Assembly: GCA_945861155.1 (NCBI GenBank)
Contig: CAMATN010000007.1
Coordinates: 1-64,000 of the forward strand
Direction: 5' to 3'
Source of the DNA: Rhizobium sp. Q54
GTDB taxonomy: Bacteria; Pseudomonadota; Alphaproteobacteria; ATCC43930; CGMCC-115725
Length of the DNA stretch: 64,000 bases
Shown: one piece after another, positions 46,002 to 54,213 of the stretch
Layout of the letters: each line of letters opens with the position of its first letter
Position numbering within the stretch: position 1 is the first letter of the stretch
Made by a program: the position numbers and the translations under genes
The notes under the pieces: model-generated
What the model was told of the DNA's origin: nothing
Seen by the model: only the letters and a program-made list of their open reading frames with translations
Databases searched by the model: none

Positions 46002-46412
46002 GTGACCGGCCTCGGCAGCACGCTCTCGACCTTTCCGAACTTTCTGACCTATTTCGTGATCGGCGGCGTCCTGACGGCGCTCTTTGTCTTTCTCTACGCC
46101 AACACGACGCCGCACCGCGACATCGCCTTGATCCGGGCCGGCAACAGCGCCGCGGCGATCGGGCTGGTCGGCGGCCTGCTCGGCTTTGTCGTGCCGCTCG
46201 CCAGCGTCATCGCGCATAGCGCCGGCATCCTCGAGCTCGTGGTGTGGGGCAGCGTCGCGCTGGCCGTCCAGTTGGGCGGCTTTTTCGTGACGCGGCTGAT
46301 ATTGCCGCGGCTGCCGCAGGCCATCGAGGACGGCAACATCGCGGTCGCGATCCTGCTCGCCGGGATCTCGCTGTCGCTCGGCATCCTCGACGCCGCCTGC
46401 ATGGCCGGTTGA
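46002..46412 (+). CDS. DUF350 family membrane protein (YjfL-like)
   Basis: A 136-residue inner membrane protein with four predicted helices (NFLTYFVIGGVLTALFVFLY, GLVGGLLGFVVPLASVI, LVVWGSVALAVQLGGFFVTRL, VAILLAGISLSLGILDAACM). GNSAAAIGLVGGLLGF and the DGNIAVAILLAGIS segment are typical of DUF350. Function unknown. GTG at 46002 follows GGGGGAG. It begins a three-gene set with a DUF1190 protein and a YgiC-like enzyme, as in the yjf and ygi clusters of enterobacteria. Confidence 0.87.
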   Translation: MTGLGSTLSTFPNFLTYFVIGGVLTALFVFLYANTTPHRDIALIRAGNSAAAIGLVGGLLGFVVPLASVIAHSAGILELVVWGSVALAVQLGGFFVTRLILPRLPQAIEDGNIAVAILLAGISLSLGILDAACMAG

Positions 46413-46436
46413 GCCCGGCGAATGGCGGATTGAGCA

Positions 46437-46835
46437 GTGGTTTCCAGCCGGCGCACCAAGATCATCGCCCTCACCGTGATCGGCGTCCCGGTCGGGGCGG
46501 TGGCCCTCGCCAGCGCCTTTGCCCCCAAGGACGAGATGCGGCGCAATCTCTACCCCGACCAGGGCGCCTGCGAACGCGACTACAGCCGACAGGAATGCGA
46601 GCCGAAGAGCGGCACCGGCACCAACACCAGCACCGGCTCCGGCACCAGTCACACCACGAGCACCGGCCACGGCATGGGCGGGTGGTGGCTCGGGCCGCTC
46701 TATTACGCCAGCCGCGCCGCGTCGGGGGCAAGCGGCGATCCCGGAGCCGGCCGCACCGGGCAGATCACCCGCACCGAAACCAGCATGCGCGGCGGCTTTG
46801 GCAGCTTCGCCCGCTCGATGCGAACCGCCGGGTAG
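46437..46835 (+). CDS. DUF1190 family protein (YgiB-like)
   Basis: A 132-residue protein with an N-terminal hydrophobic segment (KIIALTVIGVPVGAVALASAF), then NLYPDQGACERDYSRQECEP with two cysteines, a low-complexity Gly/Thr/Ser stretch (GTGTNTSTGSGTSHTTSTGHG), a GGWWLGPLYYASR motif and a TETSMRGGFGSFA end, as in YgiB. Location is the inner membrane or periplasm; function unknown. The start is GTG at 46437. Between the DUF350 and YgiC-like genes. Confidence 0.8.
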   Translation: MVSSRRTKIIALTVIGVPVGAVALASAFAPKDEMRRNLYPDQGACERDYSRQECEPKSGTGTNTSTGSGTSHTTSTGHGMGGWWLGPLYYASRAASGASGDPGAGRTGQITRTETSMRGGFGSFARSMRTAG

Positions 46836-46841
46836 CGATAA

Positions 46842-47861
46842 ATGCAGCGCGAGACGCTGTCGCCGCGCGCCGATTGGCCGGCCCGGGTCGAAGCGCTCGG
46901 CCTCGATTTCCACACCTCAGGCGGCGAGTCGGGCGGCACCGAACCCTATTGGTGGGAATCGGCCTGTTACGCCTTCTCGGCCGCCGAGATCGACGCGATC
47001 GAGGAGGCGACCGACGCGCTGCATTCTCTCTGCCTGGAAGCGGTCGACCGGCTCGTGTCGGCCGGCGACTTTGGGCGCCTGCACATCCCCGAGCGTTACT
47101 GGCCCTGGGTCGCGGCATCCTGGCGGCGCCGCGATCCCGACCTTTACGGCCGCTTCGACCTGGCGTTCGACGGCGCCAATCCGCCGAAGATGCTCGAATA
47201 TAACGCCGATACGCCGACGGCGCTGCTCGAAGCCGCGGTCGTGCAATGGTACTGGCTCGAAGAGGTCAAACCCGGCGCCGACCAGTTCAACTCGCTCCAT
47301 GAGCGGCTGATCGCGGCCTGGGCCGAATTGCGCCGGTTGCACCCGGCGATACAAGGCATCCATTTCGGCGGGGTGCTCGACGAGCCCGAGGATTTGCGCA
47401 CGCTCGAATACATGCGCGATGTGTGCGGCCAGGCCGGCTGGCCGACCGAGCAGCTCGACATCGCGCAAATCGGTTGGAACGGGCGCTATTTTACTGATGC
47501 CGCCGAGCGGCCGATCGCGGCCATGTTCAAGCTCTACCCGTGGGAATGGATGCTGCGCGAGGGTTTTGGCGAACATTTGCTGAAAGACGGCACCGCCTTT
47601 ATCGAGCCGCCGTGGAAGATGCTGCTGGCCAACAAGGCGATCCTGCCGATCCTGTGGGAGATGTTCCCGGACCACCCCAACCTGTTGCCGGCCGCATCCA
47701 GCGCAGCCGGATCGCTGGGCCTTGCGTTGAAAAGCCGGTGCACGGCCGTGAGGGCGCCGAGGTGCGCCTGCTCGGACCCGGCGAGGCCGGTCTCGGCGGC
47801 GCCGACCGCATCTATCAGGCCGCCTGTCCGCTCCCCGTTTTCGCCGGAAGACACGCGGTGA
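46842..47861 (+). CDS. Glutathionylspermidine synthase-like ATP-grasp protein (YgiC family), frameshifted near its 3' end
   Basis: A 339-residue frame whose first 290 residues match the YgiC/GspS-like ATP-grasp family: PYWWESACYAFSAAEIDAIEEAT, FDLAFDGANPPKMLEYNADTPTALLEAAVVQWYWL, the FGGVLDEPEDLRTLEYMRD segment and LANKAILPILWEMFPDHPNLLPA. By family it forms an amide bond using ATP; for YgiC the substrate is unknown, with peptidoglycan-like peptides or polyamines proposed. After about 47705 this frame turns Ser/Arg/Pro-rich, while another frame continues the family C-terminus to 47968. A one-base indel at 47700-47735 is likely. Third gene of the DUF350/DUF1190 set. Confidence 0.8.
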   Translation: MQRETLSPRADWPARVEALGLDFHTSGGESGGTEPYWWESACYAFSAAEIDAIEEATDALHSLCLEAVDRLVSAGDFGRLHIPERYWPWVAASWRRRDPDLYGRFDLAFDGANPPKMLEYNADTPTALLEAAVVQWYWLEEVKPGADQFNSLHERLIAAWAELRRLHPAIQGIHFGGVLDEPEDLRTLEYMRDVCGQAGWPTEQLDIAQIGWNGRYFTDAAERPIAAMFKLYPWEWMLREGFGEHLLKDGTAFIEPPWKMLLANKAILPILWEMFPDHPNLLPAASSAAGSLGLALKSRCTAVRAPRCACSDPARPVSAAPTASIRPPVRSPFSPEDTR

Positions 47862-47968
47862 TCGGCTCCTGGATCGTCGCCGGCAAGGCCGCCGGCATCG
47901 GAATGCGCGAAGACGCCACCCCCGTCACCACCAACACCAGCCGCTTCGTCCCCCATTATTTCCGTTAG
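47720..47968 (+). pseudogene. C-terminal part of the YgiC-like enzyme in a shifted frame
   Basis: This frame gives VEKPVHGREGAEVRLL, then IYQAACPLPVFAGRHAVIGSWIVAGKAAGIGMREDATPVTTNTSRFVPHYF, which is the normal C-terminal ATP-grasp end of the family, with KP and GREGA nucleotide contacts and the closing TNTSRFVPHYF. It has no start of its own. Joined to the previous frame it gives a protein of about 375 residues, the expected length. Confidence 0.75.
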
Positions 47969-48002
47969 TCGCGAAGCCCCAACCCGTCCGAATTTCGCTG
48001 GT

Positions 48003-49103
48003 TCACCCCGCCATTTTCGCAAATTCCGGGCTCGGGGTCAGCGGGCGGTAGGTGTCGACGCCGACGCTCACGCCGGTGCGGCGTTGACCGGGCTCGCGCT
48101 TTTTCTGGAATTCGGCGCGGTAGGCCTCGGGGGCGCCGTGCAGGATGCCTTGCGGGGTGTGCCGAAAGAGGCCCGGCCGGCGGCCCGAGGGGTCGGCGTC
48201 GGCGTGGCTGAGCATGACCTCGTCCATGTCGATGTTGCGGTGGTAGGAGGGCAGTTCCTCGGCGTTCAAATCCGCCACCGCGATTTGCGGCACGAAGCTC
48301 AGGACCGCGAAGCCGGGCGCCTCGAACGTCGCCCATGACGATGGCGCGAGGTGGATGCGGTCGGACATGATCGGCAGGATGTGGCGGATGTTGAGCTTGA
48401 ACGGGAACAGATCGCCCTTCCAGCCGACCGCCCTCAGCGGGTCGTTCTTGTAGAAGATCGAGCTGTGCCCGGCCCCCTCGCCAACACCATGACGCAGCCG
48501 CACCTCGTATTCGTTCTGCGCCGCAAAGCCGTAATCGACCACATCGGGCACTTCGAGCATCGTCGGGTCGATCGGCGCGTGACGGCCGACATTCTCATGC
48601 TCGGAGAGGCGGATCGGTCCCGGCGACTCGACGACCAGCAACACCTGATCGCGCCCGTCGGGCAGGTGCCGGAAAGTCGTGCCTTTCGGCAGGCAGATGT
48701 AGTCGCCGGGTTCGTAGGCGATCGGCCCGAACTCGGTGGCGAAAATGCCGGAGCCGCGATGCGCGAAATAAAGGAGGTCGGCCGCGACATTGCGATAGCA
48801 GTACGGCATTGGCTGCCGCCGCCGGCTGATCGCGACCGCGACTTCGTTGTTCGACAGCATGATTTGCCAGTCGCCGCGCGGATCATCGGCGTCGGAGGCG
48901 ACGACATCGCCGCTGTCGACCGCGCGCGCCCGATAATCGCCCTCGACGCGGACGATTTCGTTCGGCCCGTCGGTGCGATAGATCATCGCGACCGGGCCTT
49001 GAAAGCCGTGCCGGCTCAAATGCTCCTCGCGCAGATCGCCGAGCCCGACCCGCGCCTGGCGAACGATTCGGCCGCGGGTGAAATGAATCCATGAGCGCAT
49101 CAT
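48003..49103 (-). CDS. Homogentisate 1,2-dioxygenase-like cupin protein
   Basis: A 366-residue HmgA-family protein, shorter than true homogentisate dioxygenase (about 430-445). Double beta-helix features: LLYFAHRGSGIFATEFGPIAYEPGDYICLPKGTTF in the first cupin, and, in the second, PSYHRNIDMDEVML with the iron His and acidic ligand, then FRHTPQGILHGAPEA with two His. Spacing of these residues differs slightly from homogentisate dioxygenase, so it may act on another ring compound or have no ring-cleaving role. Start ATG at 49103 or 49100. Divergent from an alpha/beta hydrolase gene. Confidence 0.78.
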   Translation of the reverse strand: MMRSWIHFTRGRIVRQARVGLGDLREEHLSRHGFQGPVAMIYRTDGPNEIVRVEGDYRARAVDSGDVVASDADDPRGDWQIMLSNNEVAVAISRRRQPMPYCYRNVAADLLYFAHRGSGIFATEFGPIAYEPGDYICLPKGTTFRHLPDGRDQVLLVVESPGPIRLSEHENVGRHAPIDPTMLEVPDVVDYGFAAQNEYEVRLRHGVGEGAGHSSIFYKNDPLRAVGWKGDLFPFKLNIRHILPIMSDRIHLAPSSWATFEAPGFAVLSFVPQIAVADLNAEELPSYHRNIDMDEVMLSHADADPSGRRPGLFRHTPQGILHGAPEAYRAEFQKKREPGQRRTGVSVGVDTYRPLTPSPEFAKMAG

Positions 49104-49299
49104 CAGACGTCCTCCCGTTGGGCCTTCCCGAGCGTTTTGGGGCTTGGCCGAGCGCTTTGCCGATCATATCGCGTCCGCGCCCGTATCCCTGCGTTTTTCG
49201 CATTGGTGAGGCGCATGCGCGCGGGGTACGATAACGACCGCGACCACGCGAGGCCGGCGGCGATCAAGCCGCGGCGCCCTCCCGGGAGGAACCCACACG

Positions 49300-50136
49300 A
49301 TGCCGCAATTCACCACTGAAAACGTCTGCTACCTGAAGCACGGCGAGCGCCAGATTATGGCCCGCGTGTTCAAGCCGGAAGGCGCCGGACCGTTCCCGTG
49401 CTTTATCGATCTGCATGGCGGCGCCTGGAACAACGGCGACCTCGAAGACCGCACCGATCTGGGCGAATACCTGGCGGCGCGTGGTTATGTGATGCTGACG
49501 ATGAATTTCCGGCATGGCCCGGATGGCTACCCGACGACCCTCGCCGACATCCATTACGGCATCCGCTGGACCAAGGCGCACGCCAAGGAGCTGAAGGTCG
49601 ACCCCAACCAGGTCGCGATCGGCGGCGCGTCGAGCGGCGGGCATCTGGGCATGCTGGTGGCGATGCGCCCCAACGATCCGCGCTACGCCGCGATCCCCGG
49701 CCCCTCCGGCGTCGATGCCAGCGTCAAGGGCGTCGTGATGATGTGGCCGGTGATCAACCCGCTGTCGCGCTATCGTCATGCAAAGCGCCTCGTGGCTGGC
49801 GGCAACCCGCCGTCATGGGCGGTCGGCATGGACAAGAAGCACGAGACCTACTGGCATGACGAAGCCACGATGGCCGAAGGCAACCCGATGCTGATCCTCG
49901 AAAACGGCGAGAAGGTTGTGATGCCGCCGGCGATCTGGATCCAGGGCCGTCCGGACATGACGCATGACTACCATGATGAGGATTCGAGCTTCCCCGGCAA
50001 TGAGCCCGAGCGCTTCGTCAGCAATTACCGCAAGGCCGGCGGCGACATCGAGATCACCTATTTCGACAACGAAAAGCGCAACACCGACGTGACCCATGCG
50101 CCGGTCGTCGAGTTCCTGAAGAAGCACCTGAAGTAA
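49300..50136 (+). CDS. Alpha/beta hydrolase (HSL-type esterase fold)
   Basis: A 278-residue hydrolase. The oxyanion-hole motif is DLHGGAWNNGD, the nucleophile elbow is GGASSGGHLG (G-x-S-x-G), the acid is likely in WIQGRPDMTHDYHD and the His near THAPVVEF. This is the carboxylesterase/hormone-sensitive lipase group; the natural ester is not known. The start ATG 49300 follows GGGAGGAACC. A palindromic repeat cluster lies after its stop. Confidence 0.88.
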   Translation: MPQFTTENVCYLKHGERQIMARVFKPEGAGPFPCFIDLHGGAWNNGDLEDRTDLGEYLAARGYVMLTMNFRHGPDGYPTTLADIHYGIRWTKAHAKELKVDPNQVAIGGASSGGHLGMLVAMRPNDPRYAAIPGPSGVDASVKGVVMMWPVINPLSRYRHAKRLVAGGNPPSWAVGMDKKHETYWHDEATMAEGNPMLILENGEKVVMPPAIWIQGRPDMTHDYHDEDSSFPGNEPERFVSNYRKAGGDIEITYFDNEKRNTDVTHAPVVEFLKKHLK

Positions 50137-50171
50137 CAGGCGGCGAGCGCATCAGCGCGCTCGCCGATAGG

Positions 50172-50300
50172 CCCCCACCCTGCCCTCCCCCGCTTGCGGG
50201 GGAGGGTTGAACCGAGTTTTGGGGGAGGGTCTTAAAGACGCGCCTCCGGATTGCTCCCTCCCCCGCGAGCGGGGGAGGGTTGGGGTGGGGGTTCTCGTTT
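50172..50300. repeat. Dispersed palindromic repeats, CCCTCCCCCGC type (two units)
   Basis: CCCTCCCCCGC-tt-GCGGGGGAGGG at about 50184-50207 and CCCTCCCCCGC-ga-GCGGGGGAGGG at about 50257-50280, within a longer inverted layout (GCCCCCACCCTG ... GTTGGGGTGGGGG). Same family as the copies at 10578-10712 and 31911-31949. It lies between the hydrolase gene and purM. Confidence 0.88.
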
Positions 50301-50404
50301 ACCTGATCCGTAAGGCGTTTGCCGACCGCAAGTTCATGCTCGCGGTGCGGCGGAGCGTGTGACAGATTGTCGACGCGTACCAACGGGTCTCCGGGCAGCC
50401 GGGC

Positions 50405-51493
50405 GTGAGCCAGTCCAACAATTTTTCTGACGGCTACAAGGCGGCCGGCGTTGATATTGCCGAGGCCGATGCGGGCCTGCGCCACATCATCGGCCGCATC
50501 GCCGCGACCTGGCCGCCGGGCGGGCCGACTGGCGGGCTCGGGGCGGTGCAATTGCCGATCGGCTATTTCGCCAACGTCATCGACATCGGCGGCATCGGGC
50601 TCGGGATCTGCACCGACGGGGTCGGCTCGAAAGCCATCATCGCGCAGATGATGAACAAATACGACACGATCGGCATCGATTGCGTCGCGATGAACGTCAA
50701 CGATTTGTTGTGCGTCGGAGCCCGGCCGCTGTCGATGGTCGACTATATCGCCGTCGAAGAGGCCGACGCGGCGATGCTCGACGGCATCGCGATCGGCCTT
50801 GCCGAGGGCGCACGCCAAGCCGGCATCTCGATTTCGGGCGGCGAGATCGCGCAGTTGCGCGACGTGGTGCGCGGCTTCGATCTGGTCGGCATGGCGGTCG
50901 GCCTCGTACCGCTCGACCGCATCATCGTCGGGCGCGACATTGCGCCCGGCGACCGGGTCATCGGGATCGCCAGCAACGGCATCCACAGCAACGGGCTGTC
51001 GCTCGCCCGCCGCGCCTTTTTCGAAGGCGCCGGCGTGTCGGCGCATCATGTGTTTCCCGAGCTTGGCGTTGAACTCGGCGCCGAATTGCTGCGTCCGACG
51101 TTTATCCATGTCGCGGAGGTGCTGGAGATCATCGAGCGCGTCCCCGGGGTGAAGGCGCTCGTTCACGTCACCGGCGACGGCCTCCTGAACCTGCCGCGTG
51201 TCGAGGCCGAGACAGGCTTTGTGCTCGACAATCTGCCGCCGCCGCCGCCGATCTTCGGGCTGATCGAGCGCCATGCCGGGGTCGATCGCGCCGAGATGTA
51301 TGAGGTCTACAACATGGGCATCGGGTTTTGCGTCGTCGTGTCCGAGGCGGATGTCGGGGCGACGCTGGCGATCCTCGCCCGCCACCAGCGCCGGGCCTCG
51401 GTCATCGGGCACGCGATCGCCGATCCGACAAAATCGGTCCACCTGCCGCAGCACAAGCTCGTCGGCCGCGGCAAGCGGTTCGGCCCGGCATGA
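50405..51493 (+). CDS. purM: Phosphoribosylformylglycinamidine cyclo-ligase (PurM)
   Basis: A 362-residue AIR synthetase, which closes the imidazole ring in purine synthesis using ATP. Seen: YKAAGVDIAEADAGLRHI at the N-terminus, TDGVGSKAIIAQM, the ATP-binding DCVAMNVNDLLCVGARPLSMVDYIA, SISGGEIAQL, ASNGIHSNGLSLAR and HVTGDGLLNLPR (usually HITGGGL). The Asp in TGDG instead of Gly is a small departure. The start is GTG at 50405. purN is not adjacent; instead the next gene encodes an Hpt protein whose start overlaps the stop in ATGA. Confidence 0.9.
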   Translation: MSQSNNFSDGYKAAGVDIAEADAGLRHIIGRIAATWPPGGPTGGLGAVQLPIGYFANVIDIGGIGLGICTDGVGSKAIIAQMMNKYDTIGIDCVAMNVNDLLCVGARPLSMVDYIAVEEADAAMLDGIAIGLAEGARQAGISISGGEIAQLRDVVRGFDLVGMAVGLVPLDRIIVGRDIAPGDRVIGIASNGIHSNGLSLARRAFFEGAGVSAHHVFPELGVELGAELLRPTFIHVAEVLEIIERVPGVKALVHVTGDGLLNLPRVEAETGFVLDNLPPPPPIFGLIERHAGVDRAEMYEVYNMGIGFCVVVSEADVGATLAILARHQRRASVIGHAIADPTKSVHLPQHKLVGRGKRFGPA

Positions 51494-51882
51494 CCGGCCC
51501 CGAAATGACTGGCCCCGAAATGACCCCGCCGCCGCTGATCGACCGCGCCGTCCTCGACGATCTTTTCGACTGCATCGAGCCCGAGGGGGCGCGCTCGGTA
51601 CTCGATCTCTTTATCAGCGAGAGCCGGATCTATTTGGCGACGATCGCCGAGGCGGTGGCGCCGGGCGCCGATGCCGGGCGCCGTGACCGGGCGCGCCGGG
51701 CGGCCCACTCGCTGAAGAGCGGCGCCGGCCAGATCGGCGCCGCGGCGTTGGCCGCAGCCGCTGCCCGGGTCGAGCACGCCGCCGCGACCAACGCCGCCGA
51801 TTTGGTACAGACGGTCGCAAGGCTCGACGGCTGCGCCGCGGACACGGTCACGGCGCTGGCTCCATTCCTGACGGACGACTGA
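51490..51882 (+). CDS. Hpt domain protein (phosphotransfer)
   Basis: A 130-residue single-domain histidine phosphotransfer protein. The phospho-site is in ARRAAHSLKSGAGQIGAAAL (HxLKS); the surrounding helices (VLDDLFDCIEPEGARSVLDLFISESRIYLATIAEAV before, and AAAAARVEHAAATN after) fit the four-helix bundle. The N-terminus holds a tandem MTGPE repeat from 15-bp DNA units at 51490-51519. It would pass phosphate between a hybrid kinase and a response regulator; partners are not adjacent. ATG 51490 overlaps the purM stop. Confidence 0.85.
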   Translation: MTGPEMTGPEMTPPPLIDRAVLDDLFDCIEPEGARSVLDLFISESRIYLATIAEAVAPGADAGRRDRARRAAHSLKSGAGQIGAAALAAAAARVEHAAATNAADLVQTVARLDGCAADTVTALAPFLTDD

Positions 51883-51928
51883 TCCTCTCCCGGCGGACGC
51901 AGATAGCAAAGCGAGTTGCCGCGCTCTC

Positions 51929-51938
51929 TGGTATACCA
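51929..51938. promoter_or_regulatory. Probable operator of the GntR/FCD regulator
   Basis: TGGTATACCA is a perfect 10-bp palindrome that fits the GTnTAC-type sites bound by FadR-subfamily GntR proteins. It lies 12 bp before the ATG of a FadR-subfamily gene, so it is probably an autoregulatory site. A second partial half (ATATACC) follows at once. Confidence 0.55.
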
Positions 51939-51950
51939 TATACCTTGTTC

Positions 51951-52706
51951 ATGCCCGAAGCGAGCGCGCGCGCCGGCCAGACCCTCGTCATGCCGCGGCT
52001 GGACACCGGAACCAGCTTCCGCAAGGAAGCGTATGCCGCGCTGAAGCGGGCGATCACCGCGATGGACATCTACGGCCAAGCGCAAGAGATTCGGCTCGAC
52101 GAGCGGCGGCTCTCCGAGGGGCTGGGCGTCAGCCGCACGCCGATCCGCGAGGCGATGACCCTGTTGGAGCAGGAGGGTTTTGTCCGCACCCGCCCGCGCC
52201 GCGGCATCTATGTCGTGCGCAAGACCAAGCGCGAGATCGTCGAGATGATCACGGTCATGGCGGCGCTTGAAAGCATGGCGGCGCGGCTCGCCGCCGAGCG
52301 CGCCGCCGATTCGGATATTGCGGGCCTGCGATGTCTCATGGCTGAGTTTCGGACCGGCAACGAGGGCGAGAGACGCGCCGAGTATTCGGATGCGAACATC
52401 GCCTTTCATCAGGCGATCATCCGGATGAGCGGCTGCGCGCTCCTCGCCGAAATGACCGGAAACCTGTTCATCCACATGCGCGCGATCCGCAAGATCACGA
52501 TCCACCAGGAAAACCGGGCGACCCGTTCGATTACCGACCATTTCAGGATCATCGAGGCGCTCGAACGCCGCGACCCCGAACTCGCCGAGCGCCTCGCGCG
52601 CGAGCACACGCTGGGTCTCGCCGCGCATGTCGAGCAGCACGGCGATTTTCTCGACACGGCACGCGGCGTTGCGCCCGGAACAATGAACCAGACGATGTAT
52701 AAATAA
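51951..52706 (+). CDS. GntR family transcriptional regulator (FCD/FadR subfamily)
   Basis: A 251-residue regulator. The winged helix is at about residues 25-95 (AYAALKRAITAMDI, LDERRLSEGLGVSRTPIREAMTLLEQEGFVRTRPRRGIYVV); the FCD ligand-binding domain follows, with the metal-type residues in SDANIAFHQAIIRMSG and later DHFRIIEALERRD and EHTLGLAAHVEQH. It likely binds a small carboxylate or acyl compound. ATG 51951; an in-frame TTG at 51945 is possible. It precedes the formyl-CoA transferase gene and may control it and the formate dehydrogenase genes, which is inference from position. Confidence 0.88.
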   Translation: MPEASARAGQTLVMPRLDTGTSFRKEAYAALKRAITAMDIYGQAQEIRLDERRLSEGLGVSRTPIREAMTLLEQEGFVRTRPRRGIYVVRKTKREIVEMITVMAALESMAARLAAERAADSDIAGLRCLMAEFRTGNEGERRAEYSDANIAFHQAIIRMSGCALLAEMTGNLFIHMRAIRKITIHQENRATRSITDHFRIIEALERRDPELAERLAREHTLGLAAHVEQHGDFLDTARGVAPGTMNQTMYK

Positions 52707-52713
52707 TCAGGCT

Positions 52714-52796
52714 TGTCGTCCCGGCGAAAGCCGGGACCCATTCTTCGGCGCCCGAGTCGGTGGAGCGATGGGTCCCGGCTTTCGCCGGGACGACAG
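52714..52796. repeat. Paired REP-like palindromes (BIME-like)
   Basis: GTCGTCCCGGCGAAAGCCGGGAC and GTCCCGGCTTTCGCCGGGACGAC face each other around CGCCCGAGTCGGTGGAG. The central segment is nearly the same as in the copy at 55968-56048. It separates the GntR gene from the CoA transferase gene. Confidence 0.9.
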
Positions 52797-52811
52797 TGGA
52801 GTGGAAAAAAC

Positions 52812-54041
52812 ATGAGCACAGCTCTCGAAGGCGTCCGCATTCTCGATCTGGGGCATGTCCAGGCGGCGCCGACCGCGACCCAGCTGTTGGCCTGGATGGG
52901 CGCCGATGTGATCAAGGTCGAGATGCCGGGCCGCGGCGACATCACCCGCGGCCAGCTGCGCGACGTGAAGGGCGCCGACAGCCTCTATTTCACGATGCTG
53001 AACTCGAACAAGCGCAGCATCACGATCAATCTGAAATCGCCCGGCGGCAAGAAGATCCTCGAGGAGCTGGCGCGGCGCTGCGATGTCGTCGTCGAGAATT
53101 TCGGCCCCGGCGTCCTCGATCGCCAGGGCTTCACCTGGGCGCGCTTTCAGGAACTGAACCCGCGCATCATCTACGCCTCGATCAAGGGGTTCGGCCCCGG
53201 CCGCTACGCCGATTTCAAGGCCTATGAGAATGTCGCGCAATGCATGGGTGGGGCGGCCAGCACGACCGGGTGGGACGACGGCCCGCCGACCGTGACCGGC
53301 GCCCAGATCGGCGACAGCGGCACCGGGGTGCATCTGGTGTCGGGCATTCTCGCCGCCCTCTTCCAGCGCGAGCGCACCGGCAAGGGCCAGCGGGTCGAGG
53401 TCGCGATGACCGATTCGGTGCTCAATCTGAGCCGGGTCAAGATGCGCGACCAGCAGCGCATCATGAAGGGACCGTTGCCGGAATACCCGAACAAGGAGTT
53501 CGGCGATTCGGTGCCGCGCGCCGGCAACGCCTCGGGCGGCGGCCAGCCCGGCTCGGCCTTGCGCTGCGCCCCCGGCGGCCCCAACGATTACGTCTATGTC
53601 ATCATCCAGCCGCCGTCCTGGGCGCCGCTGATGAAGATCGTCGGCCGCGAGGAGCTGATCGACGATCCGCATTACGCAACGCCGGAAGCGCGGCTGTCGC
53701 ACATCCCCGAATGCTTCTCGATCATCGAGCAATGGACGATGAGCAAGACCAAGTTCGAGGTCATGGACGCGCTGAACCCGGTCGATGTGCCGTGCGGCCC
53801 GATCCTGTCGATGAAGGACATCTTCGAGGACCGCGAACTCTACGAGCGCGGCCTGTTGACCGAGCTCGACCATCCGACGCGGGGCCGCTATGTCCAGGTC
53901 GGCATGCCGATCAAGCTGTCGGACTCGCCGGCCGACATCAAACGCTCGCCGCTCCTGGGCGAGCACACCGACGAGGTGCTCTCCTGGCTCGGCTACGGCG
54001 ACGGCGACGTCAAGAAGCTGCACGACGACGGGGCGGTGTAA
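52812..54041 (+). CDS. frc: Formyl-CoA:oxalate CoA-transferase
   Basis: A 409-residue class III CoA transferase. The catalytic Asp168 in [10 protein letters not shown] corresponds to Asp169 of Oxalobacter Frc; [54 protein letters not shown], and [27 protein letters not shown] are close to the Frc pattern. It swaps CoA between formyl-CoA and oxalate. ATG 52812. No oxalyl-CoA decarboxylase gene is in the window, but formate dehydrogenase genes follow, fitting oxalate-to-formate-to-CO2 use. Confidence 0.87.
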   Translation: MSTALEGVRILDLGHVQAAPTATQLLAWMGADVIKVEMPGRGDITRGQLRDVKGADSLYFTMLNSNKRSITINLKSPGGKKILEELARRCDVVVENFGPGVLDRQGFTWARFQELNPRIIYASIKGFGPGRYADFKAYENVAQCMGGAASTTGWDDGPPTVTGAQIGDSGTGVHLVSGILAALFQRERTGKGQRVEVAMTDSVLNLSRVKMRDQQRIMKGPLPEYPNKEFGDSVPRAGNASGGGQPGSALRCAPGGPNDYVYVIIQPPSWAPLMKIVGREELIDDPHYATPEARLSHIPECFSIIEQWTMSKTKFEVMDALNPVDVPCGPILSMKDIFEDRELYERGLLTELDHPTRGRYVQVGMPIKLSDSPADIKRSPLLGEHTDEVLSWLGYGDGDVKKLHDDGAV

Positions 54042-54050
54042 ACTCCGGCG

Positions 54051-54206
54051 TCGTAGGATGGGCCGAGCGCAGCGAAGCCCATCAATCAGATTTCACCACA
54101 GAGGCACAGAGGACACGGAGATCAGGATTGTTCTTTCTCCGTGCTCTCTGTGCCTCTGTGGTGAATTAATATGATGGCCGTTCGCTGCGCTCAGCCCATC
54201 CTACGA
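54051..54206. repeat. 156-bp nested palindromic element
   Basis: Outer arms TCGTAGGATGGGCCGAGCGC...GCCCATC (from 54051) and GATGGCCG...GCGCTCAGCCCATCCTACGA (to 54206) enclose inner arms TTCACCACAGAGGCACAGAG (about 54092-54120) and CTCTGTGCCTCTGTGGTGAA (to about 54165). The whole can fold back on itself. It lies between frc and the formate dehydrogenase genes. Confidence 0.88.
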
Positions 54207-54213
54207 GGTTCGA

